64,000 nucleotides of DNA from Cytophagaceae bacterium ABcell3. Lineage in GTDB: Bacteria; Bacteroidota; Bacteroidia; Cytophagales; Cytophagaceae. The position numbers and the translations under genes are program-made. The notes below the pieces were generated by a model. It saw only the letters and a list, made by a program, of their open reading frames with translations, made no database searches and had not been told where the DNA came from. Location of the stretch: NCBI GenBank assembly GCA_030913385.1, contig CP133159.1, positions 1,510,584-1,574,583 of the forward strand. Direction: 5' to 3'. Below, one piece after another: positions 27,201-37,583 of the stretch (its first letter is position 1; each line of letters opens with the position of its first letter).

Positions 27201-28044
27201 TTATTATCCAGGAGATTCTGTAGAGTTCGATATTGTTAAGGATCAGTATGAAGGAGCCGTTACACTAATATCCCTTTATGGGGAAAATATAGACCTGTTG
27301 GACGGTATAATTACCGAGGCTACTGAAAAAGTCAAGTTTAAAGTTCCTGACAATGCTTACGGCAAGCTTTTGCTGACCGCAGAGGTCTTTGATACGGTAA
27401 ATGCCGCAATTGTCCTGGACACGATCAGTTTTGAAGTGCAGTTGAAACCAGGGGTGGAAATAGACAGTGTGAAAATTCATACAGGGGATAATCCAGAGCT
27501 GTTTATCATGAAAGACACAAGCCTGACCTGTTACGTAGATGCCTTTTACAATGATGGCTCTCACAGGGTAATTCGCCTTGACTCATCATTCCAGTCTTCT
27601 TCTACTTTAGATTATTTTTCTGTTGAGTCATCCGGTCAACTTACTGGCGTGGTCGAAGGGCTAGATATGCTCAGGGTTTCCTATAACGGCAGTGCGGATT
27701 CTGTTTATGTAAATATAGTGCCTAAGTTTACCATGCCTGAGCGTATAGAGGAGGTAATCATAGAAGACCCGCTGAAAGCAGAAAGCAAGGCCCTCGTGGG
27801 TGAATGGCTGTCCGTGTACCCTAACCCTGCGGACAATGTGCTAAACTTAAGGTTTGACGACAACAACCCTGCTGTTTCTGTCAAATTATTAGACGTAAGC
27901 GGTAGGTTAGTGTATATGGACAACGCTACACGCGACCACGTGAACTTGAATATCTCTTCTTTAAAGAATGGACTGTATTTGTTGATCGTAAACAATATGA
28001 ACACGGGCGAAGTGCACCATAAAAGAGTGGTTGTGCAAAAGTAA
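24271..28044 (+). CDS. Giant secreted protein: beta-propeller + alpha/beta hydrolase + T9SS sorting domain
   Basis: 1257 residues with signal peptide ending at about residue 24 (FGYAQ). Residues about 30-410 are two-component-regulator-propeller-like repeats (NRIWLGTDKSGLYSYDGNNW, GVWIAQRGTD, GNIWVGLRFGHG, KLWIATDEGVASVKFGG). Residues about 550-720 form an alpha/beta hydrolase similar to secreted lipases: PVLMLHGIFS, then the nucleophile elbow GHSTGG with Ser631. Ig-like/BIG regions follow (about 990-1150), and the C-terminus is a T9SS sorting domain (LSVYPNPADNVLNL ... LKNGLYLLIVNN, ending HHKRVVVQK). The whole protein should be exported by T9SS. A lipase or esterase role is inferred; the substrate is unknown. 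Confidence 0.82.
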   Translation: MKSIRSVIVPLAFICMCLPFGYAQSCFDLHEVGASSGNYTCLSVDEQNRIWLGTDKSGLYSYDGNNWSRSAFLGEHHIMQIVPDSEGGVWIAQRGTDFSSSGGGVSYISPNGSDEKKYFFSFANNDREGYGLPSPRMQSVAIDGIGRVWAAGTYSHLYVQGVGTYFNPGGVSILDPGADRFSEIRPTTQYSSVGLLDAERGLNVTPLMGSGCVRNCEVLAPGPGKMYLGWKGMNDCFLHSRIRAFNIPGGGAGLKMGAVHSFNENNTPFDLSVAVSAEAMTVDRNGNIWVGLRFGHGFGVYEYFHELNKPNTWHYVLDASADASVNWHAISASENSDLVAIGTTKGLYVYQGQGDLGDLDNYYYFNTENSNIPSDNVTGVAFDKDDKLWIATDEGVASVKFGGLEMYSLKIDYRFYNPLLYTTSAFSTDSLRYRVGKFGRFACDVADDMAEVAADGSNLTMFVWRGGNAENVSMRIKENVLGNDDEYGYFRKIMENDVSDSAKFRYYHPKFLPSIYTLPNTEGRRFFTVELYDETSDEVLYSERIRVVLPPVLMLHGIFSEKSRTRNMADFLIETGQYKDFMVRSGGFDEMFIGFPSSSMAYQLRDEIDDMKRICAEKGVSFGKVDVLGHSTGGLGVRYYIQKMYREDINKFIAIHVPNSGSQYIDLLSDERIIDVPIFTGAGVRTANSRLGEFIMYPTFKDEVFPKHEKYKKFVPFSGGTALSYYHDRTLPIPPTNINLHYEQELKTTSGFLHELNSPAGLQAEREKGVPTHVIADPFVYGISEAEMDLIMLTPVGGAVQSVAAVLKAATGIKGIILRTTVAKKAGDASESVATDFILWVADRLGIEKGLADYFLERLIFKDANDGVVAVESQIGGMDTLAVSYDTSYSVAHESFTSIKEVEGSYDHLETQLNVFGLLGKKSDAEMFSTSGFNPPRLEYSFCESCPFLSGSARMANSHDIEDLPTVVFEGPSEEVVYYPGDSVEFDIVKDQYEGAVTLISLYGENIDLLDGIITEATEKVKFKVPDNAYGKLLLTAEVFDTVNAAIVLDTISFEVQLKPGVEIDSVKIHTGDNPELFIMKDTSLTCYVDAFYNDGSHRVIRLDSSFQSSSTLDYFSVESSGQLTGVVEGLDMLRVSYNGSADSVYVNIVPKFTMPERIEEVIIEDPLKAESKALVGEWLSVYPNPADNVLNLRFDDNNPAVSVKLLDVSGRLVYMDNATRDHVNLNISSLKNGLYLLIVNNMNTGEVHHKRVVVQK

Positions 28045-28182
28045 ATTTCTTTGTTTTAGTTTAATGACAAAAGGTTTGGAGGGCTTTATTAGCCTTTCAG
28101 GCCTTTTTGTTTTTAGTTATCTAACTGTTATTTAGAGAATCAATTCAGGTGGCTCTGTAGGTGTAGCGACAATGCTTCTACA

Positions 28183-28529
28183 TATACAAACCTCCATTGT
28201 CATGACACATTCAAAAATCAAACCTTTATAAAATTGCCAGTAAATCTCCGGGAGAAAATTAACTTCCCCCATTCTGAAAATTCTATAATTCTGAAAATTC
28301 TGATTCAGACAACAAAGAACGTCAGCGAGTATCGGGGGGCGTTTTTTTTTAGTACGTTTTGGTAGCTGCAAGCTACCTTTGGCAATACGGCTTTAATTTG
28401 ATAGTGTGTTGCTGTAGCTGCAAGCTACAGTGAGCATATACGGTAGAATGACTAATCTTCAGGAGAAATTAGACTTTCCCTCCATTCTGAAAATTCTCTT
28501 ATTCTGTGAGTTCTGATTCAGACAACAAA
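28183..28529. repeat. Composite REP unit 1
   Basis: An about 255-base core plus about 90-base tail. It contains CCATTCTGAAAATTCT blocks, TTCTGATTCAGACAACAAA, GTCAGCGAGTATCGGGG, and two hairpins GTAGCTGCAAGCTAC (about 28367 and 28414). Near copies occur at 28945-29200 and about 29260-29532. The ATTCTGATTCAGAC motif is the reverse complement of the motif in the REP blocks at 13994 and 18245. Confidence 0.85.
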
Positions 28530-28906
28530 TGGCTGGATTGCAAATCTAGATATCGCTCCTTCGCCAAGGGAATTATGCTTTCATCTTTAAACCTAAAAAC
28601 TTTACCACAGTTAGTAAAATCTGACTTTAAAACTTTATCTATAAAAATTCCTTTCAATAAAAACTTTTTCCCTTTTGTAGTTTCCTCATACTCCTGTTTG
28701 CTATTAAGTAAGTAAACAAACTTGTTCATCAACTCTTCTTTCTCATTAATTATAGAATCAACTCTCCAAATAACATTATAATCATCACATTCTTCCGCAG
28801 ATGGTTCAACAATTACATAAACACTAAACTCTCTTCCTTTACAGCCTATAAGACCTAGAATAGCAATGGAAGGGAAGATTATTTTTAGCATTCTGGTAAT
28901 GGACAT
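28499..28906 (-). CDS. Small lipoprotein of unknown function, 3' end within a repeat
   Basis: A 135-residue protein beginning MSITRMLKIIFPSIAILGLIGC, an SPII signal with the lipobox Cys at about 22. It is followed by a soluble domain of unknown family. The longer frame up to 29035 reads through repeat sequence and is not credible. The last about ten codons (HLLSESELTE) are encoded by the tail of composite REP unit 1, so the natural C-terminus may have been replaced. It lies alone between repeat units. Confidence 0.6.
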   Translation of the reverse strand: MSITRMLKIIFPSIAILGLIGCKGREFSVYVIVEPSAEECDDYNVIWRVDSIINEKEELMNKFVYLLNSKQEYEETTKGKKFLLKGIFIDKVLKSDFTNCGKVFRFKDESIIPLAKERYLDLQSSHLLSESELTE

Positions 28907-28944
28907 TTTTACATGTTTTGGTAGATGGAAACCGAACAGAGCAT

Positions 28945-29200
28945 TTATACAAACCTCCATTGTCATGATACATTCAAAAATCAAACCTTTATAAAATTGC
29001 CAGTAAATCTCCGGGAGAAATTGAACTTCCCCCATTCTGAAAATTCTAAAATTCTGAAAATTCTGATTCAGACAACAAAGAACGTCAGCGAGTATCGGGG
29101 GGCTTTTTTTTTAGTGCGTTTTGGTAGCTGTAAGCTACCTTTGGCAATACGGCTTTATTTGATAGTATGGTGCTGTAGCTGCAAGCTACAGTGAGCATTT
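28945..29200. repeat. Composite REP unit 2
   Basis: Second copy of the unit at 28183, with the same order of blocks: CCTCCATTGTCATGA, AAATTGCCAGTAAATCTCCGG, CCCCCATTCTGAAAATTCT, GTATCGGGGGGC, and two GTAGCTGCAAGCTAC-type hairpins. The sequence just upstream (28911-28941, GTTTTGGTAGATGGAAACCG) recurs at 29221-29251. Confidence 0.85.
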
Positions 29201-29259
29201 CTAGATAGAAGGGCATTTTTATATGTTTTGGTAGATGGAAACCGAGCAGAGTCCCCAAT

Positions 29260-29532
29260 CTTCTTCCCCCCCCATTCTGAAAATTCTATAATTCTAAAAA
29301 TTCTGATTCAGACAACAAAGAATGTCAGCGAGTATCGGGGGGCTTTTTTTTAGTACATTTTGGTAGCTGCAAGCTACCTTTGGCAATACGGCTTTAATTT
29401 GATAGTGTGTTGCTGTAGCTGCAAGCTACAGTGAGCATAAAAGGTAGAATGACTAATCTTCAGGAGAAATTAGACTTTCCCTCCATTCTGAAAATTCTCT
29501 TATTCTGTGAGTTCTGATTCAGACAACAAAGA
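29260..29532. repeat. Composite REP unit 3
   Basis: Third copy. It lacks the first about 80 bases of the unit but includes the CCATTCTGAAAATTCT block, TATCGGGGGGC, both hairpins, and the same tail (GACTAATCTTCAGGAG ... CAGACAACAAAG) that follows unit 1. It ends about 30 bases from the 3' end of the beta-barrel gene. Confidence 0.85.
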
Positions 29533-29564
29533 AGTCCCAGCGAGCATAGCCTTTTCCAAATACC

Positions 29565-30284
29565 CTACAACATCAAATACACCCCCGTATTAACCCCGGC
29601 AGAATATAAATATGTCCTCAAAGTAGTATCCATAATAGATCTTAAAGAGTGCCTGAAGGTAGGTTCAAAGCGGATGCTCCACCTTTGCGATGCTTTTATG
29701 TCAAATCCCAATGCTATAAGGCCGGCCAGGTCGACAGATGAGAAGTTATGATTCCTTAGGGTGCGTCGGATGTGAATGCGGCTGTCGTCGGTGTCTATTA
29801 CAGTAGTAGTTGACTGTCCAAGGAAAATATTGGGAGATATACCGGCAGATATATAGATGGCTATATGCTTAGGGCGTAAATAATAGTTTAACTTAATGGG
29901 CAAGTCCAGATAGCGGTAGGTGTTGATAAAAGAGGCTTGCATGTCTGGTCTCAGCGGGTCGTCCTCATTAAATACAATAAGGTTGTAATTGCCGGTTTTT
30001 GTTCTTTCACCTTTGTTGCTGTAAAGAAAGCCACCTTCTATAGCCAGTTTTTTGTGAAACCTGAATATCATGTTCACACCACCGGTAAACCCTGTTTTGG
30101 GGAGTTCATAGTGGTCCCGTAATTGCCGGACATTATTTTCCATATCTCCCCGCAGTGTACGGTAGGTGAAGTCTGGAGAAAAAAGCAACCCTGCCCTGAA
30201 GTTTAGGAACTCGCCAACTTCTGTAATTTGGGCAGAAACCATGAATGGCAAAAGAAACAATAAAGAAAAAACTGAAGATCTCAT
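29565..30284 (-). CDS. Outer-membrane beta-barrel protein (PorT-like)
   Basis: A 239-residue exported protein with signal MRSSVFSLLFLLPFMVSAQ, followed by alternating amphipathic strands (FRAGLLFSPDF, GFTGGVNMIFRFHKKLAIEGGFLYSNKG, YLDLPIKLNYYL, IAIYISAGISPNIFLG, WSIRFEPTFRHSL). This is the pattern of eight-stranded Bacteroidota outer-membrane barrels annotated as porin-family or PorT. LDLPIKLNYYL is the usual signature. There is no evidence that it is the T9SS PorT itself. The ATG at 30284 places the signal peptide correctly. It is monocistronic. Confidence 0.78.
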   Translation of the reverse strand: MRSSVFSLLFLLPFMVSAQITEVGEFLNFRAGLLFSPDFTYRTLRGDMENNVRQLRDHYELPKTGFTGGVNMIFRFHKKLAIEGGFLYSNKGERTKTGNYNLIVFNEDDPLRPDMQASFINTYRYLDLPIKLNYYLRPKHIAIYISAGISPNIFLGQSTTTVIDTDDSRIHIRRTLRNHNFSSVDLAGLIALGFDIKASQRWSIRFEPTFRHSLRSIMDTTLRTYLYSAGVNTGVYLML

Positions 30285-30417
30285 AACTAGCAAGGGATAA
30301 AAATTATTATACTAAGATATAAAATTCTTCTTTTTTGTTTATTATTTCTTCTTGAAAATGTTATTGTTATGAGTTAATTCCAAACCAAGATAGGAAAAAT
30401 ACAGTTTCGGTTTCCCG

Positions 30418-31563
30418 TCAATACCTGCTCATCCCTTTATCTACTTTAGCTGCCCATTGGTCAATGCCCCCCTCTAGGTTGTACAGGTTTTTGTAGTTAA
30501 ACTCATCGGAAAGAAACTTTACCACCCAAGCACTTCGCATTCCGTGATGGCAATAAACAACAACGGGTTTATCTTCTGGTATTTTTTCTACTTGTTCAGA
30601 TACGGAACGCATAGGAATAAGCGTGCTTCCTGTTATCTGGCAAATTTCTGATTCATGAGGTTCCCGGACATCCAGTAGGAAAATATCTTCTTGTGCATTT
30701 AATTTTTGCTCCAAGGTTTTTACTGAAATTTCTTTGTACTCCTCTGTTTCTGTTTCCGGCATTGGTGTTGGAGGATTGCAGAACGCTTCATAGTCGGCCT
30801 CCAGATTGGTTCTTTTGAAATTTTCTTCCACGGCCATTATTTTTATGGTAGTCGTTTCCATTGACAGTGCGTCTAGCATCATGAGCCGGCCTACTAGCGG
30901 TTGACCGATGCCAGTAATTACTTTAATGGCTTCGTTTGCTTGTATGCTACCTATCATTCCTGGAAGTACGCCCAAAACGCCAATAGTGGCACAGTTCGGA
31001 ACCGAACCAGGCGATGGCGGTTCAGGAAAAAGGCATCTGTACGTAGGCCCTTTCTTGCCCGACTCATCTACATAGTTAAAAACAGAAACCTGTCCTTGAA
31101 ACTTAAAAATAGACCCAAAAATGAGCGGTTTGTTTTGTATGGTGCAGACGTCGCTTACCAGATACCGGGTAGGGAAGTTGTCAGAGCCATCTACTACAAG
31201 GTCATATTGTGCGAAAAGGGCTTGTGCATTTTCCCGGTCAAGTTTCTCGGTATGTACCTTAAAGTTTACAAAAGGGTTTTGTTCAGCAAGCTTCTCTGCA
31301 GCTACTTCGGCTTTGAGCTTGCCTGTGTCTTTTACAGAAAAAAGCACCTGTCTGTGTAGGTTGCTTTTGTCTACCGTGTCAAAATCAACAATCCCTATGG
31401 TTCCCACGCCGGCAGCAGTAAGGTACAAAAGCACAGGACAGCCTAAACCGCCAGCACCAATGACTAAAACACTGGCATTTTTTAACTTTTCTTGTGCTTC
31501 TTTTCCAAACTCTGGAAGTATAATATGGCGATTATATCTTTTTAATTCCTCGGGTGTTAACAC
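30418..31563 (-). CDS. thiF: ThiF/MoeB-type adenylyltransferase fused to a rhodanese domain
   Basis: A 381-residue E1-like enzyme that adenylates the C-terminal Gly of ThiS (or MoaD) for sulfur loading. Residues 1-250 carry the Rossmann motif VLVIGAGGLGCPVLLYL, DFDTVDKSNLHRQ and the catalytic-type Cys191 in NCATIGVLGVLPG. Residues about 285-381 are a rhodanese with its active-site loop YCHHGMRS. The zinc Cys pairs of MoeB are incomplete (TYRC with only Cys177; no second CxxC), so zinc binding may be lost. It is the last gene of the thiamin operon, so ThiF is the likelier role, although MoeB function is possible. Confidence 0.82.
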   Translation of the reverse strand: MLTPEELKRYNRHIILPEFGKEAQEKLKNASVLVIGAGGLGCPVLLYLTAAGVGTIGIVDFDTVDKSNLHRQVLFSVKDTGKLKAEVAAEKLAEQNPFVNFKVHTEKLDRENAQALFAQYDLVVDGSDNFPTRYLVSDVCTIQNKPLIFGSIFKFQGQVSVFNYVDESGKKGPTYRCLFPEPPSPGSVPNCATIGVLGVLPGMIGSIQANEAIKVITGIGQPLVGRLMMLDALSMETTTIKIMAVEENFKRTNLEADYEAFCNPPTPMPETETEEYKEISVKTLEQKLNAQEDIFLLDVREPHESEICQITGSTLIPMRSVSEQVEKIPEDKPVVVYCHHGMRSAWVVKFLSDEFNYKNLYNLEGGIDQWAAKVDKGMSRY

Positions 31564-31593
31564 GGGTCTTGCTTGTTAAAATGTTTCTAATGT

Positions 31594-32724
31594 TTAAAGG
31601 TCTTCCATAAATTGGTAAGCCCTGTCCCAGTCTTTCCACACGGGTTCATACCCTTGTTCTTTTAGCATGCAGGCAATTTCAGCAGGAGTCCTTTCGTCTG
31701 ATATCTCAAATTGCTCTAGTGCTTCTATCCCTGCTGCATAACCTCCTGGGTCTGTTTTCGAACCTGCGCTCATGGAGGTAATGCCTAGTTTTACAACATT
31801 GTTCCTGAACTTCTCACTTTCTCTGGTCGACATGGAAAGCTCGACTTCTTCATTGTAGATCCTATATGCACAGATAAGTTGTACCAGTTCCCGGTCGCTC
31901 ATGTTTACTTTGGGTTCAAGGTTGCCGGTATATGGCCTGAGGCGTGGAAAAGAAATAGAGTACTTTGTCTGCCAATAGGTTTTTTCTAGATAGTCCAGAT
32001 GAAGGGCAGTAAAGAAAGAATCTGTTCTCCAGTCTTCTAGGCCTATAAGAACTCCTAAGCCTATTTTGTAAATTCCTGCCTTGCCCAAACGGTCTGGGGT
32101 TTCCAGGCGGTATAGGAAATTTGACTTCTTGCCTTTTGGGTGGTGGAGCTTATAGTTTTCTTCGTGGTATGTTTCTTGATAAACCAGCACCGTGTTTAAA
32201 CCATGAGGAATCAACGTTTCATACTCATCCTGGTCTAATGGTTGCACTTCCAATGAAATATGTGAGAAGTGTGGTTTGACCAATTTCAAAGCTTTTTCAA
32301 AATAGGGTACACCCACCGTTTTGTTGGCTTCTCCGGTTACCAATAGCAAATGGTCATAGCCATAAGACTTTATAACAGCTACTTCGTCCAGTATTTGTTT
32401 TTCTGTTAAAGTAGTACGACGCATTTTGTTGTCCAGGCTAAAGCCGCAGTAGGTGCATATATTTTGGCACTCATTGGACAGGTACATAGGAATAAACATT
32501 TGCATGGTATTGCCAAAGCGCTTTCTCGTAATTTGGTGGCTCAATAAAGCCATTTGTTCAAGAAAAGGCTCTGCTGCGGGCGAAATCAAGGCTTTAAAGT
32601 CCTCTAAATTTCTTTTGGTTTTTTGAAGGGCTGTTTTTACGTCTTCGGCAGTTTTGCTGTAAATACTTTCCTTTGTTTCATCCCAACTGCAGGATGAAAA
32701 TATATCTGCAAATGATTTGTTCAT
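31594..32724 (-). CDS. thiH: 2-iminoacetate synthase ThiH (radical SAM)
   Basis: Cleaves tyrosine to give dehydroglycine for thiazole synthesis, via a radical SAM 4Fe-4S cluster bound by C86, C90 and C93 (CX3CX2C in NECQNICTYCGF). The 376-residue length and motifs such as LLVTGEANKTVGVPYF, LEVQPLDQDEYETL and STRESEKFRNNVVKLGIT are typical. Presence of ThiH rather than ThiO indicates the tyrosine-dependent route to iminoglycine. It sits between thiG and thiF in the operon. Confidence 0.96.
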   Translation of the reverse strand: MNKSFADIFSSCSWDETKESIYSKTAEDVKTALQKTKRNLEDFKALISPAAEPFLEQMALLSHQITRKRFGNTMQMFIPMYLSNECQNICTYCGFSLDNKMRRTTLTEKQILDEVAVIKSYGYDHLLLVTGEANKTVGVPYFEKALKLVKPHFSHISLEVQPLDQDEYETLIPHGLNTVLVYQETYHEENYKLHHPKGKKSNFLYRLETPDRLGKAGIYKIGLGVLIGLEDWRTDSFFTALHLDYLEKTYWQTKYSISFPRLRPYTGNLEPKVNMSDRELVQLICAYRIYNEEVELSMSTRESEKFRNNVVKLGITSMSAGSKTDPGGYAAGIEALEQFEISDERTPAEIACMLKEQGYEPVWKDWDRAYQFMEDL

Positions 32725-32739
32725 ACTAAGTAGCTCGTT

Positions 32740-33516
32740 TTAACCAATTTCGTCAAGAAATGCTGTAAGGGGACTGCTTGCCTGTGCCTGCTTGTTATGT
32801 TTGGCAAGCTTGGCCTCATAAGCCATTCTGCCTGCTTCTACCGCCATTTTAAATGCTTTGCCCATTTGTACAGGGTCAGAGGAAACGGCAATGGCTGTAT
32901 TGATCAATACTGCGTCTGCGCCCATTTCCAAGGCTTCAGCGGCATGCGAGGGGGCACCTATGCCTGCATCGACTACTACTGGTACTTTGCTTTGCTCTAT
33001 AATGATCTCTAGCATGGCTTTGGTATTCAGTCCATTGTTGCTTCCGATGGGTGACCCTAAAGGCATAACGGCTGCTGTTCCTGCCTCTTCCAGTCTTTTG
33101 CAAAGTACAGGGTCTGCATTAACATAAGGTAGGACAACAAATCCTAGCTTAACCAGCTCTTCAGCGGCTTTTAAAGTTTCCACAGGATCTGGGAGCAAAT
33201 ACTTTGGATCTGGGTGTATTTCCAGTTTAAGCCAATTGGTCTCCAGTGCTTCCCGGGCTAGCTGGGCTGCAAAAACAGCTTCTTTTGCATTGCGAACCCC
33301 AGAAGTGTTGGGCAGGAGGTTAAATTGTGGGTGGTGGAGATAGGGGAGGATTTCATCTTTGTTGTTCTGGATGTCCACACGTTTTAAGGCAACGGTTACC
33401 AATTCAGAACCCGATGCCAGTAACGACTCCTCCATCAATTTTCCGGAACTAAACTTTCCTGTGCCTGTGAATAGGCGGGAAGTAAATTCTTTATCTGCTA
33501 TTTTTAATTTTGTCAT
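32740..33516 (-). CDS. thiG: Thiazole synthase ThiG
   Basis: Forms the thiazole phosphate from deoxyxylulose-5-phosphate, iminoglycine and ThiS-thiocarboxylate. The 258-residue TIM barrel has [15 protein letters not shown] at the N-terminus, the Schiff-base Lys in [40 protein letters not shown] and the phosphate-binding [25 protein letters not shown]. Its ATG overlaps the thiE stop by four bases, implying coupled translation. Confidence 0.97.
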   Translation of the reverse strand: MTKLKIADKEFTSRLFTGTGKFSSGKLMEESLLASGSELVTVALKRVDIQNNKDEILPYLHHPQFNLLPNTSGVRNAKEAVFAAQLAREALETNWLKLEIHPDPKYLLPDPVETLKAAEELVKLGFVVLPYVNADPVLCKRLEEAGTAAVMPLGSPIGSNNGLNTKAMLEIIIEQSKVPVVVDAGIGAPSHAAEALEMGADAVLINTAIAVSSDPVQMGKAFKMAVEAGRMAYEAKLAKHNKQAQASSPLTAFLDEIG

Positions 33517-34160
33517 GATAATGCAGCTTTTTCTAAAGTCTCTATATATCGTGCGGCACTTTCTTGTTTGTTTTCCGCAAGGTTAATGGCTGAAGCAACA
33601 GCTATACCATGTATTCCTGTTTTTAATATGCCATTTATGTCTTCGGGCTTTATTCCTCCAATGGCTATGACTGGAATATGTATGTTATTGATCCGGCATT
33701 GGTCCATAATTTTCTGATACCCTTCCAACCCTAAAACAGGACTAAGTTTTTCTTTGGTTTGGGTAAACCTAAATGGACCGAGTCCGATATAGTCAACATT
33801 GGCATCAGCTAGTCGAAGGATATCTTCAAAGTCATTTGCTGTACCGCCTATGATAAAGCCTTTTCCTAAAATTTCTCTGGCTTCTGCAGGATCCATGTCT
33901 GTTTTTCCTAAATGGACGCCATCTGCTTTAAGCGCTTTGGCTAGGGTTGGGTTATCATTGATGATAAATTTTGCCCCGTATTTTTTACAAACTGCTTGTG
34001 TTTGTGATGCATGTAGCTCCCAGTCTTTTTCATAGGCATTTTTTGTCCTCAACTGTACCCATTTGACTCCTCCCTGACAAGCTACTTCCGCTAATTGTGC
34101 ATGAGAGAAATCTTTTACATGGTCTTGTGTAATATAATGTAAATCTGATATTTCAGGCAT
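33513..34160 (-). CDS. thiE: Thiamine-phosphate synthase ThiE
   Basis: Joins HMP-diphosphate and thiazole phosphate. The 215-residue TIM barrel has [16 protein letters not shown] (pyrimidine phosphate site, usually Q-R-K), [39 protein letters not shown] and [25 protein letters not shown]. It overlaps thiG by four bases and thiD by eight. Of the two ThiE-like proteins in this operon this one carries the better-conserved active-site motifs, so I take it as the functional synthase. Confidence 0.93.
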   Translation of the reverse strand: MPEISDLHYITQDHVKDFSHAQLAEVACQGGVKWVQLRTKNAYEKDWELHASQTQAVCKKYGAKFIINDNPTLAKALKADGVHLGKTDMDPAEAREILGKGFIIGGTANDFEDILRLADANVDYIGLGPFRFTQTKEKLSPVLGLEGYQKIMDQCRINNIHIPVIAIGGIKPEDINGILKTGIHGIAVASAINLAENKQESAARYIETLEKAALS

Positions 34161-34902
34161 AATGATAACCTAATAAGCCTTGATGGCTTTTAATAAAGTC
34201 TGTAATATATTCTTTTCCTTCTTTGCAAGCCTCTTCCAAGTCGTATCCTTTAGAAAGGTTCGCTAAAATGGCAGATGACAGCACACAGCCTGTGCCATGC
34301 TTGTCCAAGTTTAATTTTTTGCTTTTAAAAACTACTTCAGTGCCATTTGATTTATATAATATATCGTTGGCTGTATCTCCCTGTGAATGCCCGCCTTTTA
34401 ATAAAACATGGCAGTACTTGCTTAAATATTTTGCACCTTCGCTAGCGGTTAGTTCTGGCAGCATTTGCCTCATTTCATTTGTATTGGGCGTTATGAGCAA
34501 AAGCTCGCTTGCTATTTCTTGCACCTCTTTTAGCGAGATGTCGCTATGAAAAGAGTATCCCGCACTGGCTTTTAATATTGGATCCCAAACTATTTGAGTG
34601 TTAGGTAACCTTTCCTTTAACCAAAATACCAAGTTGTGCAGGACTTTCAAGTTTTCAATAAGCCCAAACTTGACCCACTCAGGCTGAAACCTTCTAAAAA
34701 GCACTTCTGCTTGTTGCTTAATGTCTTCTTCAGGAACCCACTTCAATCCTATAAACTCACTGTCATTTTGAAAAGTCAAGGCTGAGCAAATCCCTAGCCC
34801 ATAAACCCTGTTATTTTCAAAGGTTTTTATGTCAGCAAGTATGCCTGCTCCGCCACTTGGGTCAAAGCCGGCAATGCTAAGAAGTGAAGGTCTCTCTATC
34901 AT
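34153..34902 (-). CDS. thiD: Hydroxymethylpyrimidine (phosphate) kinase ThiD
   Basis: A 249-residue ribokinase-fold enzyme that phosphorylates HMP and HMP-P. Motifs: SIAGFDPSGGAGILADIKTFE at the N-terminus, VWDPILKASAGYSFH, LITPNTNEMRQMLPE and the anion hole KLNLDKHGTGCVLSSAILANLSKG near the C-terminus with the catalytic Asp replaced by or near the GTGC Cys motif typical of ThiD. It overlaps the downstream thiE and the upstream thiE-like gene, so translation is probably coupled. Confidence 0.94.
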   Translation of the reverse strand: MIERPSLLSIAGFDPSGGAGILADIKTFENNRVYGLGICSALTFQNDSEFIGLKWVPEEDIKQQAEVLFRRFQPEWVKFGLIENLKVLHNLVFWLKERLPNTQIVWDPILKASAGYSFHSDISLKEVQEIASELLLITPNTNEMRQMLPELTASEGAKYLSKYCHVLLKGGHSQGDTANDILYKSNGTEVVFKSKKLNLDKHGTGCVLSSAILANLSKGYDLEEACKEGKEYITDFIKSHQGLLGYHYA

Positions 34903-35557
34903 TTTCTTTGCTCAATGAATAAGCTTGTTTTAAATTTTCAAATTCATCAAATGCCATATCCGCTCCACCTGAAGTATACCTGTTCCAGATTGTACCCAAT
35001 ACAGCAGCCCCTGTGAAGCCAGCTTGAAAGACTTTGGGCAGGTTTTCTGAATTAATTCCTCCTAAACCCCATATTTCTGTCGCGGAGCGCTCTTCTCTTC
35101 GTTTGTCAAGTTTCTCCTTTATCTCATTGAGGTTGAAACCTGTTTTATACCCCTTTTTGGAGATGCTGTCAAAAACAGGGCTTAAGAACAAGTGGCTGAA
35201 GTTTTTTCCATACTGCTCAAGCTCTTCAAAACAATGGGCAGAAGAACTTATTTTCAGACCTCGGATCCTTGCGCCCTTCATAATATATTTTAACTCTTCT
35301 AGTTTGCGCATTTTTATGGCCTCTCCATTCAGGTGAATGCCTTTGAGGTTGTATTTTTTGATCAGGCCAAACCCGCCGTGCAGAATTATTTTTCTATAAA
35401 ATATCGGGTGGATCTTTTTTAGGTATTTATGGAACTGGGTTTCTTCCCATCCGGGTTTCCGCAGATGGAAATACTCCAGTCCTGCGCCCAGAAAAGTTTC
35501 TACTAACTTTTCTTCGCCTTCATAATATTCGGGAGCACTGAAAATGGCCAGTTTCAT
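34877..35557 (-). CDS. ThiE/TenI-like paralogue
   Basis: A 226-residue protein of the thiamine-phosphate synthase/TenI superfamily (EYFHLRKPGWEETQFHKYLKKIH, KYNLKGIHLNGEA, SHLFLSPVFDSISKKGYKTGF, IWGLGGINSENLPKVFQAGFTGAAVLGTIW). The HMP-binding QxR..K of true ThiE is replaced by HLRKP, and it is divergent from the bona fide ThiE two genes downstream. A TenI-like thiazole tautomerase role is the best guess; TenI aromatises the thiazole product. It overlaps thiD by 26 bases. Confidence 0.8.
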   Translation of the reverse strand: MKLAIFSAPEYYEGEEKLVETFLGAGLEYFHLRKPGWEETQFHKYLKKIHPIFYRKIILHGGFGLIKKYNLKGIHLNGEAIKMRKLEELKYIMKGARIRGLKISSSAHCFEELEQYGKNFSHLFLSPVFDSISKKGYKTGFNLNEIKEKLDKRREERSATEIWGLGGINSENLPKVFQAGFTGAAVLGTIWNRYTSGGADMAFDEFENLKQAYSLSKENDRETFTS

Positions 35558-35671
35558 AAGATAAATTTGTTTTAATACTGCCTGAGGTCACAGTTTCTCA
35601 GGCAGTATGGTGGTTATGAATTATTCAGAAGTATAACTATAACCCATTGTTGGGAAAATGTTCAGCCCATA

Positions 35672-37573
<1,902 letters not shown>

Positions 37574-37583
37574 TTAGTAGTTT

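Noticed and set aside
24271-28044. Reading the 1257-residue protein as a hybrid two-component regulator because of its propeller repeats
   Set aside because: It has a signal peptide, a hydrolase elbow and a T9SS domain, and no kinase, receiver or DNA-binding domain.
28132-28371. Minus-strand 79-codon frame within the repeat region
   Set aside because: It is composed of REP sequence only; similar frames exist in each repeat copy.
28183-29532. Possible CRISPR array
   Set aside because: Units are about 255 bp with different internal structure and no short regular repeat/unique spacer alternation; no cas genes nearby.
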